DNA of 64,000 bases from Rotaria macrura (lineage: Eukaryota > Rotifera > Eurotatoria > Philodinida > Philodinidae). The position numbers were made by a program, and so were the translations under genes. The notes beneath the pieces were generated by a model. It saw only the letters and a list, made by a program, of their open reading frames with translations, ran no database searches and was not told the origin of the DNA. Positions within the stretch are counted from its first letter, which is position 1. Every line of letters starts with the position of its first letter. Location of the stretch: positions 1-64,000 of the forward strand of contig OENT01000163.1 in assembly GCA_900239685.1 (NCBI GenBank), given 5' to 3'. Shown here one piece after another: positions 51,001 through 61,454 of this stretch.

Positions 51001-54000
51001 TTAATGATAAGTCAAAACGTAATCGACATGATTTTGATGGATTTGAATTATCTTGTTGTAAGAATTTATTTCGATAGATATTCATGTCTTCGATTAAATC
51101 ATATTCATTGATAAATACATTTTCCCATTCATTTAAACGTTCAACAAGATTATCTAAATTTACATTAAAAGATTATACTAAGTATACTATTCAATCTCAT
51201 CGAAATTCTTCGTTCTTATAAAGTTTGAAGTGAAAATATATTTCCATTTGTTCTCTCGGAACGAGTATTACAGTTTTTCGATTCCATTCAGAGATCGATG
51301 TATCTCAAATATTGAATGATAGTTGATAAAGAGATTTAAACAATAGATTTTCTTTATATGTTCAATAATGGATAAAAAAAATTTATATTTTGTCTTTGAT
51401 TCAATTAGAATCGTTTTTAAGAAACTCAAACAAAGGAATTTAATAAGTTTTTCTATCGATAATTATTGAAACACTGATTATTTTCATGCTATTCTCGGTT
51501 AACAAAATAACTATCATCTTATGATGGCTTTCACTTTTAAAACGCTCAATGTTGAACCAAACAAATATCGAATCCTATAATGAACTTAGAAAAGAATTTA
51601 GACTTTGATTAAGGATAGAAAGACAGCAGTGATATCACTGTTCGATGTGATAAACAATAAAATGATGCAAACCTAAAAATGTTTGTTGTCCAATAATTAT
51701 TTGAAGGTTGTTGGTTGGTTTAGTTTGTTGCTGTTGAACAATGGAATAAAGAACTTGAATCAATTGATTAGCTTGTGAAATAGGTGTCAAGTATTGACTA
51801 CTAGCATTCGATGGATGATCACAAGCGGTTAAATGTTGACTAGCTGTTAATGGTGTTCGATTTTGAGATGATTTCGAATATCGATTTTCATTTAATGAAT
51901 TTAATAAATCATTTAATTGATAGTTATTTTCAAGGAAAATTCTTTCGTCAATAATACAATTCGTTAAAACAATTTCATCATATTGACGATTGATATCACG
52001 AATTGTTTCCATATAATTCGATTCATTTAGAAAATCTTCTTTTTTCTCAATACGTTTAAATAAATCATGTTTTAAATGTTGTTCAATTATTGATCGACAC
52101 ATCTCCGGTGAACACGAATACATTTCACATAGTTTGTCGATTATTGTGCCATCATTTGAACATAATTCGTCTAAACAAGAACCTAAAATAAGACAACGAC
52201 TTTTTACATTTTGAAAAACTTAATATTAAAAAAAGTAATTTTTTTCAAAAAGAAAATTTATCGAACAACGATAAACATAATCATGATTGAAAGAGAAAAT
52301 ACTTTGAACAAAGTGGCTCAAACGAGAATTTTCACAGACTCACTCTAAGTCTTGATGAGAAAAACAATGATCGATCATATTGGAAGGACACACTATTACG
52401 GCTTCTCCTGTACACACTACTATTGCAGTCTCTTTAACCATATCATACAGCAATCTATTGAGTAAGTGAAAATTTTTATGCAAAACTAAAAAGCAGAAAC
52501 CATGTTTAGTATTTCTTGTTAGCACAAATTTTCTTTTCACCTGGAGTAGCTGAATAAAGAAAAAATGAATGACGACATTGACCATTCTGTCAAATCAAAA
52601 GTGAAACGAGATTTTCAACACAAGTAAACGTAATTAATCGAACTCTTTACGTTTCTTAAGAAGATACATAGAACAAGGATAAAACGATTCGAGCCTGTAA
52701 TAGTTTTCAAGTTTTCGAATCAAATCAATATCGAGGGAAAATTTTGTTTTATCTATTGATCAGGTGAAATGTCTAAGATTCTCCAGTAAGACTTCAATCT
52801 GTCGAAAGTGTTAAATTATCTTTTTTCCTATCGTTTCGAACAAAACTATGAACTAAAGTGTGAAATAAAGCTTATAAACAGCCTACGGAACAATACAATC
52901 AATTCAGTTGCCGTTAGAATTTTATTTTTCTCTTTAAGCAAGTGAATTAAAATGTGATCAAGTTTTGCCAGAGTATAAATCTGCGTTTGTTTCATTCAAA
53001 AGAGTAAAATAATCTTCGCCAATAGTTGTTGTTATCATAAGAATCGATTACAATGATGACTATTAGATACATTTTAATGAAATGACTTTTCATCAATCTA
53101 GTACATCGTTTCGAATATTAGACTAGCTTTATGAACGTGTTATGTTGTTCGAAGAGAACAAAGCTTGAACTTTAATAGGAAAATCTTACATTTTTTCGGC
53201 GTCATCAAATCATTTCCTACGAACCTATTCAGATCTCAGGGTTCTACAATCCATGGAAACCTAAGTAAAACGGTCATAATTCTAAAATGAATCGAATAGA
53301 AATATCCTCAAAATATAATTTTATGGTCAACATGAAAATCCGTATAACTTGGAAAAATATTGATTGTTTACCGTTATCATAAATTACTTTGATATTGAAA
53401 AAAATATCTGTATACTTTAATTTCGAACACTAAAGAAAATCATAATTTTGCTTATAATTTTAATTACCTTTTAGTAGACAATCCAATTTAGCTATTCTAG
53501 CATAATCATAAATAAAATTAAATGATGCAATAAGTAAATGAAACGAAGCAATAAGATCGTTGATTGTCGACGGATAAATTGTTTTAGCAAGAGCATATAT
53601 GGTCCAAACCAGTGAATATAAATCGTTATGTGAACATTTATTTTGTTTTTGTTTTGTATTTAATTTCGGATTTATTTGATTTGATGTACGTTTATATTGA
53701 TAATCGGAATGAATTAACTTATCTTGATTACCACCAAATATTTCAAGAAATATTTTCGTATATTTCTGAAATACAATCGATGATATATTAAAAGCATGTT
53801 CAACTTGATCAATTTTTGAACGAATCGAATCAGGTAAATTGGCCATATCTTCCCATTTATGTAATTTATCGAAGAAAACAATCAATTGAAAATTATTTGC
53901 ACTTTTTAATAAACGAGATATTGATATTGGATTATTGTCAATTGTTGTCAAAAAGCGATTTCTTCGACATGATACATATAATGAAACTGCTAACCAATGT

Positions 54001-54143
54001 AATTGATCACCTTCTAAAACATAATGTTTACGAATATGTTCATAGGACCGCCATGCATCTAATTTTGTTTCCATATCCATATTTAGATCAAGACATAATT
54101 TTGAATATAAATTTTCCAAAGATTCATCGTCATTTGTCGACAT
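45093..54143 (-). CDS. Retinoblastoma-family pocket protein (RBL1/RBL2, p107/p130-like), 983 aa
   Basis: Seven minus-strand exons: 53468-54143, 51673-52182, 50904-51153, 50395-50836, 47636-48071, 47211-47576 and 45093-45364. All introns are GT/AG with matching phase (2952 nt). Pocket proteins hold E2F/DP factors and repress cell-cycle genes, and in the DREAM complex they silence genes in quiescence. The N-terminal domain (1-225) has the RBL pattern: YEHIRKHYVLEGDQLHWLAVSLYVSCRR in two adjacent parts, then a KLHKWEDMANLP segment. Pocket A spans roughly 400-570 (SSIEETIISSMAFSNKSALW). A short spacer carries SRKLF at 613-617, the counterpart of the cyclin-binding RxL of p107/p130. Pocket B is ~627-870 (FYRKLYELVLSRLDLIC, RSRDLDQILLSSIYY, GDIASFYKEIFL, INLAQSVFI). 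The C-terminus has Arg/Lys-rich patches. TP and SP sites precede pocket A and lie in the spacer. Slightly shorter than vertebrate p107 (1068). Confidence 0.95.
45365..47210 (-). other. Long last intron of the RBL gene
   Basis: 1846-nt intron, donor GCAG/GTTCGT and acceptor TTTAATCAG. Holds an (AT)n microsatellite at ~45380-45401 and no recognisable gene. Confidence 0.85.
48072..50394 (-). other. Long intron between the two pocket halves of RBL
   Basis: 2323-nt intron, donor ATT/GTAAGT and acceptor TTGTTTAG, phase 0. It falls right after the spacer that separates pocket A from pocket B. A 121-codon minus-strand frame at 49266-49631 lies inside but has no recognised domain. Confidence 0.85.
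52183..53467 (-). other. Long first intron of the RBL gene
   Basis: 1285-nt intron, donor AAAG/GTAATT and acceptor TTATTTTAG, phase 1. No gene seen inside. Confidence 0.85.
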
Positions 54144-54164
54144 ACTTTATTTGTTCTTTAAATT

Positions 54165-54222
54165 CTAAAATATTGAAATAAATATTGTCAACAGTTTGTG
54201 TCTTTTTTTTTTGTTAACTTAC
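54165..54222 (-). promoter_or_regulatory. Possible 5'-UTR intron or leader acceptor of the RBL gene
   Basis: A GTAAGTTAAC donor at 54222 and a TTTCAATATTTTAG acceptor ending at 54165 lie 58 bases apart, just upstream of the RBL ATG at 54143. The length matches the short coding introns here. The acceptor alone could also be a spliced-leader acceptance site. Confidence 0.4.
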
Positions 54223-55319
54223 ATAAAATGTATTTTTATATCAGTTTTTGTGTATTCTGAGGCGTGTTTCTATTTGAGAACAGACTATGTTCAATGACAC
54301 ACTATTCTGACGACAAATCAAACATTTATATTCGTATACATTTAGAATTTTCTTTTTCTCTTTCGTTCACTATTTTTCCCAAATTGATTCGATCCGACCA
54401 ATGAACGAATATCTCCTTGACTTAGTTCATTCAAAGGTCAACATCTTGAAAAAGAAAAGAATATACAAGATAACCAATAATGTTCGTGTTTTCTATTCAA
54501 GAGATAAGATCAGTCAATTGAACACGGATAGATACACTATCGATAAACAACATATTAATTCAATTAACAAGTGAAAACTATCATTAAATCTGAAACATGT
54601 TCGTTATCTCCTGCATTTATTAATAGATCTATACTGTTCGTAGTTTTTTACTGAAAACATTAATTATGAGTGCTTCATCGTATTATATATTGAATAGATT
54701 TTTTCAATTTCATGAAGAAAATCAAAAATAGAAATTTTAGTTGCCATTGTAAAATGATTTCTTCCGTGATCAAGTGAATAAAAAGATTAGCTCCTAGAAG
54801 CTCAATATCTCTTCTATTGATTATATTAAAATAAAATATGAAGAATTTCGAAATTAATACCTCATAGACGAAATAGGAAAATAATTTAACAAGGGAAATA
54901 GAACAAAAAATTTCCATTGGTTCATTTAGATAATAGTCTTCTTAAATACGAATATGATTTATAATAATACACTAAATAGTTTTCCGTTTTGAATACCTAT
55001 CGAAAATAAAAATGTAAATGATAGAGTGATTCCTTGAGAAAATGGCCTAATTAACGTTCGATTATAAAGAAGTTTGATAAAATCTTTCATTAGAACCAAA
55101 ATCGATGACTAGTGACATCATCAACATCTCTCCAATTTATAAGTGATCACAGTTTGTTCCGAATTTTATGCGAGAAAACACAACGATAACTGGCTTGTTT
55201 CATGCGGTATGAATAGAAATCCATTTAAAAAGTATTCTTAAGACAGTTAATTTTAGAGATCAATGGTATCAATTAATTAAAAGTGACAGCTGGGTGTTGT
55301 ATCAAATTGAAATAAGATG
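54223..55319. other. Intergenic region upstream of RBL
   Basis: Promoter side of the RBL gene. AT-rich with no other gene recognised. Confidence 0.4.
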
Positions 55320-55584
55320 ACAAAAGTTTGGGTTTACTCCCAATTCGTCCCATTTAAAATTTGTCCCAATTTAATTTTTTGTAAGCTCGTCCCTGTGGTT
55401 TTTTCAGTCACTCCTAACTAGTTCCTAATTGTCGATATTAAATAATACATAGTGTTATAGAGAAAGAACTGTTTATTATCAAAGAAAAATATAAGATCAC
55501 ATTAACGGTACTGTTATATTTATTGTTCTATTTCTTGACCAGTTTCATTTTCACAGCTGTTTTTTACAGTGAATTGCTAATTTT

Positions 55585-55890
55585 CAATCAGATATTTCTC
55601 CGCTTGAATGCTGTTCGAGCAATTGGGTCGATTGGGCATGAATATGATCACTAGCAGTTCTTGTTTTCCCGGTATGCACAGAGGCTTTTTTCGGCATTTC
55701 TGTTTTTCATTCTGCAATGTTCTCACCAATGACACTTTTTGTATTACTAATCGATTGACAAGCATAAGCAGATACTGAAAGAATAATTGTTAGATCCTTG
55801 GAACATCTTGAAAGAGAACTTGCACAACTACGATTCCGGCAGCTCCATTAATTCATTGCTTTGTATTGCCTTTTCTTGTATATTGATATA
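55585..55890 (-). pseudogene. FLYWCH-type zinc finger relic (transposase fragment)
   Basis: In one minus-strand frame: TRKRQYKAMN, then a TAA where Tyr is expected, then WSCRNRSCASSLSRCSKD. After it comes a Ser/Ile-rich segment, a TGA, KTEMPKKASVHTGKTRTAS, and a final TGA. The basic stretch leading into (Y)WxCxxxxC is the core of the FLYWCH finger, and the following Met-Lys-Lys region resembles the linker in Mutator-like element proteins. The terminal His pair is not evident. At least two in-frame stops make it dead. It sits inside the 55320-56535 element. Confidence 0.6.
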
Positions 55891-55999
55891 CTTCAGTGTT
55901 CAACACAGGTTTTGAACATTCGCTAAATGTGAACTTAAACATGATAGTTTTTTGATTTACTAGAGTGATAAAAGAATTTTCCTTTGTGCTAGTTTTTTT

Positions 56000-56356
56000 T
56001 AGGGATGCATGCACTAATTCCTATTTTTTTACACTAGAGATCAATCATTTGTGGTATTTAGAACTGCCAATTCTTCGAGTCAGACGGATTCAATTTTGAT
56101 CTCTGTATTTGACTTTTGTCAACTTTGAAGAAAAACGACTGAATGGTACAAGAACCGACCGGAATTGGCTGAAAATCATGAATTTTTGGTCAATTCCGAT
56201 CAATTCTTCTATCATTTAGTCGTTTTTCTTCAAAGTTGACAAAAGCATCAAATACAGAGATCAAAATTGAATCCGTCTGACTCGAAGAATTGGCAGTTCT
56301 AAATACCACAAATGATTGATCTCTAGTGTAAAAAAATAGGAATTGGTGTATCCCTG
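56000..56356. mobile_element. hAT-like palindromic MITE, copy 2 (CAGGGATAC family)
   Basis: Reads (T)AGGGATGC... on the left and ends ...GTATCCCTG. It is palindromic over almost its whole length: ~170-bp arms share CTATTTTTTTACACTAGAGA, GTATTTAGAACTGCCAATTC and GATTCAATTTTGATCTCTG. It is flanked by GTTTTTTT (55992-55999) and GTTTTTTC (56357-56364), a 7/8 match. Same family as 28379-28752. Short 8-bp duplications plus CAGGG ends point to hAT. Inserted in the decayed MULE-like element. Confidence 0.85.
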
Positions 56357-56535
56357 GTTTTTTCTAATTTTTTTCGTACACCAGAGGACCAACGAGACAT
56401 AACGTGTTGGGATCAGTATATTATGCGTCCATACTGCTAATCAAGACATTCAGAAAATCAGATTCCAATTAAGCAAGGCACGAGTTACGAGTCAATTAGG
56501 ATGGGACGAATTGGGGAGCGACCAAAAGTTTGCCA

Positions 56536-59500
56536 GAACATTATAAGGGAGAACACGTCAACTTTTCATGCAGTCAAATTTGTTCCTTTAGTCACGACGT
56601 ACAGTAAGCGAATCACATAGTGGAAGTCAATACAAAAATGTAGCATGCTCTACCAATGTATCTAGATTTATACTGAGAATGAATTAATCTCAATACATAT
56701 CTATTTTCAGTAAACAATAAAATGGTATTGTAGCTTACTAGAAATGAAAGAGAATTTTATAGATCAAGTTTACTAAGAGATACAATAAGTTGTTTCAAGT
56801 AGAAAAATTTCCCCTCGAGTGACAATTTTGAATTTCATTGTTTAAGTTATTTTAATCAATAAGATATCCATGGAGATATTATCTAGTAGTTTTTCTGAAG
56901 TATTTTCCTGTGAGACTTTCTAATTTAATGTTATAACTGAATGATTCAGTACATTGGAATATATGCATTTTCTACCATTATAAGCAAGTGTTCAGTTTGT
57001 CTTGGAGAATTTTGCCGATTACTAGTGTTCTATTATTGAGGTTTTGAACGTGTTTGACTTTACCATAATTCATGTCTAATAGATAGAGAATAAATAGACA
57101 TTGCTATCAGGTGTTTCTGAGTTATTTATCACACTCGATTTAGTAACGAATTCTGTGTGACGTCATGCATTTCCTGTGATAGAACGATATCTGGTTGCTC
57201 ATAGAAATAGAATATGATAAAAATCTAAGATATTTCTATCCTTCTTCTCAGAAATACTGTTGAAAATCTTATTCGTATCACGACGAACAACAATTCGTTG
57301 AGCCATACATAAAAATCGGAAGAATAGTAAATGAATGATTTGGCTAATTAAGAAAAAACGGATATTTGGCGTATTTTCTTTCTAGAAATCAATATATGAA
57401 TTTAGTTTTACGTCCAAGATTATCATTGTGTATGTTTGTGCTCAATTAACAAAATATTCTATATAGATGTCATGTTGTGTGCAATATATTTATTAAGAAA
57501 ACCTTATCGATTAATATCGATGTTCAAAAGATAAAATAATAAAACATTGTAGTACTTTTAAAAAAATTCAAGTTAAATTTATAAGTAGTCCATTTAATTA
57601 ATTGAAGAGACGAAAATGTTTTCACATTTTTCATGTTGACTTTATTTCGGTAATAAAAAACAACGAACCATTGAGGATTTCATATAATCAGTTTTAATTA
57701 CTTAATACGTAAGCTCAAAATATCGAAATAGAAAAGTATTACTTATTCGAAAACTTAAAATCTAAATCTGACCATATCGGAATAGTGTTTTCTGATAATT
57801 GAAGCATGAAAGACTCATGTCACATTTTCAAAGTTCAACTGAATGGTTTAATATCAAATTATTAGTATGGTTTTGAGGGAATGACATGGAGAGTTATAAA
57901 AAAAATATATTATCAGAAACAAAATCATATTTTGATGGCGATTAGGATTTTGTCTTAGATACGATAATCAACCTTGATTTCTACGAAGATAATCGCTATT
58001 GATTCTTTTCTCTATAAGAATCGTATACTGTTTAGTTCAATGGTGATCGAGATTTGTTTTTTATTCAAAACATGTTTGTTTTCATTTTTGTACTATTTCA
58101 GCAGAGAGAAAAAATGATTCGATCCATATATTATAGTCACTTTATGCACTCGATTAGTTGATGTCCCCTTCACGGCCACGAATAATTTCAGTGATGTAAA
58201 TAGCCACATGTACATTGTAGACTATAGTAAAAAGATTCAAGTCTCATGAGACAATTTTTCAGCATATTTTTCAGTCGACTAGATGTGTGTGCATTTATAA
58301 GTGAACTTCGACAAACTCAGTATCATGAAATCGAATAAGAACTAAAGAAAATGCCCAATGATGTTGATTAGAATGAGAATATGAACACAAAGACTGAGAT
58401 TTTGACAGGTGTTAAGATGAATAATAGATTAAAAATTAATATCATTAAACTGTACTTTCATTAGCTTAGGAAAGTCAAAAATATGAAGTTCTTATCATGC
58501 AATTTATCAATATAAATCATAGTCAAGGTTCTATTTATAGCTTGAATATGTAACCGATATGAGTATACAATGAATTTTTTACGATGTTTTTTTTATTATC
58601 TCGAAACATTCCAGGCATTGAATCAAAACAAGCCATCAATTTACTTGTTTGAATCTATGAGGATAACTTCTTATGATTAGTTGCATAATATAAATCGACA
58701 TATTAAATTCATGTCAGTCTGAATTGATGAAGATGAATGTAGACATGAAGCAATATATGCATGATAATATTGAGTGTCAGTCTATCCACGGCACTTTCAC
58801 AGTATTATCCTAGTACATGTTTTTTGAGTATTCAAAAACATGTGTGTCGTATTCTCTTAATGCTTTTGCCACGGCTCTTAAAGATATCAGATATTCATGG
58901 CAGATGAGTTTTGTTCCCATTGTTTAATGTTGACAATTGTTTTATATGTTACTAGTTTAGTCTCTTCCAATGTCAAATTTACTTTCAGTTCTTTAACTAA
59001 TAATATGACTGATATTTGAATCGTATTTTGTGAAAAAATTATATTTAATAATGGCATGTACTGAAATAACCGATATTTTGGTAGTTATCGTCGACAGGGT
59101 GAAAAACAATGCCTGCTCAATTTCTTCGAGCGTACAGTTTTCTCTCGAGATATCAATATGTATGTGCTTCGTTTTTATTCTTTTCTCTTTGTGATCTTTC
59201 GTCCACGACACTGCACATGAAATAAGTCGTTATATTTGTGTAACAGAACAATATACTACTTTAACTTTCTGATAAGGCACACAAGTCGAAGGAGGATGAA
59301 GTTCAATTTAAAAGCGAAAGAGTTGATAGTCATCCACTTAGTAGAAGAACATTTTGAATATTACTCTAAAACACAATAACAAACGATCTTTTCGTTTTTC
59401 CTTTGTTCTAGATTTTTCATACATACCAGTTCGATGATTAGTACAGATGGTAAAAAAAATTCAAGCTTCTATCTATTTTCGGTTACTAAAACAAGTATAT

Positions 59501-59809
59501 TTTATGGCGAAATCTACAAGGATATTTCGTATATAAAGTTTTCTAGCCGACATCAAAATGAATACAATCATGTATACTATGTGATTTTATTCGATTGATT
59601 TGGAAAATCTCTTCTAATTTGACTAAGTACAAGGATTACACATTGAGAATATAGCCTTGCAGTGATGTACTATTGAATTTACCGTTATCAATTGACGAAT
59701 AGATGTTGTTTCACACTTTTAATTGATAGCTATATTTTAATCATGATAATAATTAATACTAATCAATTGAAGAACTAGCTTACAAATTTGAAAAAACGGC
59801 TACAGCCGG
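56536..59809. other. Intergenic region (~3.3 kb)
   Basis: AT-rich with no recognisable gene. A 72-codon minus frame at 58993-59211 has no known domain. Confidence 0.4.
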
Positions 59810-60579
59810 ATTGCGGACATTTTTTTCTTCCAATTAAGAAAAAATATCCGCAACGTAGAAACAGGGGGGGGGAGAGACGAAACTAGTCGCAGAATGGAAA
59901 ATATCCGCAAAGCAGAATCAGGGGGGGAGAGAATAAAGTGTCCGCATTATGGAAACAAGACAAGATTTATTAGATGAAAAAAATACAGGAAAACCAATTA
60001 TGATAAATATTTGAACATCTAACTTTTGGTAGGATCATAATCAAGATCATCTTTGTCAGTGGTATCGAATAAATTGATGCACCGATAAAAATTTGGTCAA
60101 AATCTTTTTTTATAACCACTGAGATCCAAGAAACCATTTAAATATTCTTCTTTGACTTGAATTAATATGTTATCATTTCTCACTGACTTTACTCTTCTAG
60201 GACTTGTTGTTCGTTGTTGAGAGTCTTCTTATTTAATTTGAACAATAATAGATTTTTCTGATTTCTGGACATATCTTATCCAACCCCACAGATAGAACAC
60301 ATGCTTATAAAATGACCTAGATCATTTGTTCTGAATGACATATAGCGAACAAGCTTAGAGTAGTTTGAACCAACTGATATTGTTTAATAGAGTTATCTTT
60401 ATGAATCCTGTTTAAATATCAATTTCGTTTGTTTCCATAATGCCGACACTTTCTTCTCTACCCCCCCCCCTGATTCTGTTTTGCGGACATTTTCCATTCT
60501 GCGACTAGTTTTGTCTCTCTCACCATGTTTCTACATTAAGCACATTTTTTTCCTCCAATTAAGAAAAAATGTCCGCAAT
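59810..60579. mobile_element. TIR element (ATTGCGGACA...TGTCCGCAAT), ~770 bp
   Basis: Inverted arms of ~160 bp, 59810-~59960 and ~60430-60579. Both contain AAACTAGTCGCAGAATGGAA, a G-run after CAGAATCA (GGGGGGG left, ten C right) and GCATTATGGAAACAA. Each arm tip is itself a small hairpin (GCGGACATTTTTT with its near-complement AAAAAATATCCGC or a decayed form). The motif TCCGC recurs four times in the left arm. No target duplication seen. Superfamily unknown. Confidence 0.75.
60030..60235 (-). pseudogene. Broken reading frame inside the TIR element
   Basis: One minus-strand frame between the inverted arms reads EDSQQRTTSPRRVKSVRND, continues through an Ile/Lys/Glu-rich helix-like stretch to LSGYKKRF, and meets a TGA. 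It then goes on in the same frame through NFYRCINLFDTTDKDDLDYD to a TAG. The protein-like composition across the stop suggests a remnant of an element-encoded protein. I do not recognise it, and chance is not excluded. Confidence 0.35.
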
Positions 60580-61454
60580 CAAGAAGACACGGAAAAAAAC
60601 AACACTCATTACCTTTTATTTTCTGTTTCATAGTGAAGTTTAGCTTCCCACAGATCTTGCAAGAAATATTTCTTTGTCAAAATAAAAATACATGTTCTAA
60701 GTAGCCATGTGATAAACTAGTACTTGATAATACATCGTGATCTATTATTACGAGCACAGATTAACACTTTCAAAATATATAGTTCGACAGTCGTATTTGT
60801 GCTTATAGTTACTGAAACATTTCTAAACTAGTATGTAAACACGACAATCAGTATGCACTAACAGAAAACAATCTCAAAATTGCACAGCGACTACTTCATT
60901 CTCATAGAAAATAAATTTTTGGGAAATTTTTCATGTCTGCCAAAGACATTGAATATCATAAAATGTCTTTCACAAGAAATGATTCGAATCTACTCGTGCT
61001 TTTTTTGAAATTTATGAAACCATAAAGTTACAATGCCCCAGAGATATATGTTATATTCAGATTGAGTATGTTTACTGAAATGAATGTGTGTTATAAAACA
61101 AATTTAGATGAATTTTGATTTATTGCTAAGATAAGCCTTTATGGACATTGAATTTAGATGACGATCTTATTCAATAAGTGACCATCAAAACTAATTAATT
61201 CATGTCATTTGCAAAACAATGAATGATTCAGAATTGGTCTGATGTCTTTTATAAAAGATTGAAAGCAACGTGACATCAAAGCATTGCTTTGGTTTGTTTT
61301 GTTGAATAGAATAATTTTCTCCTGAAAAAAAAATAATGAAACGAACTGTTACTAATTTAAATACTGAAGAAATTTAAAAAATGAATTCGTGAAATGAAAT
61401 GAAATGATGCATATATATATATATATGTATATTTATAGAAAAGAAAAAAAAATT
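60580..61454. other. Spacer 3' of the GPCR gene
   Basis: No gene recognised. An (AT)n microsatellite lies at ~61411-61426. Confidence 0.4.

Larger units (their letters stand above)
55320..56535. mobile_element. Decayed MULE-like DNA transposon with inverted ends
   Basis: The ends share CTCCCAATTCGTCCCAT (left, 55336 region) and, reversed, CTCCCCAATTCGTCCCAT (right, ~56499-56517). Each is preceded by a CAAA-type start. The left end also has short direct sub-repeats of the form (T/C)CGTCCC or TTGTCCCA. The ~1.2-kb interior carries a broken FLYWCH zinc-finger frame on the minus strand and a hAT-like MITE. FLYWCH domains occur in Mutator-like transposases, so the class is inferred from that. I found no clear 9-bp target duplication. 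Confidence 0.6.
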
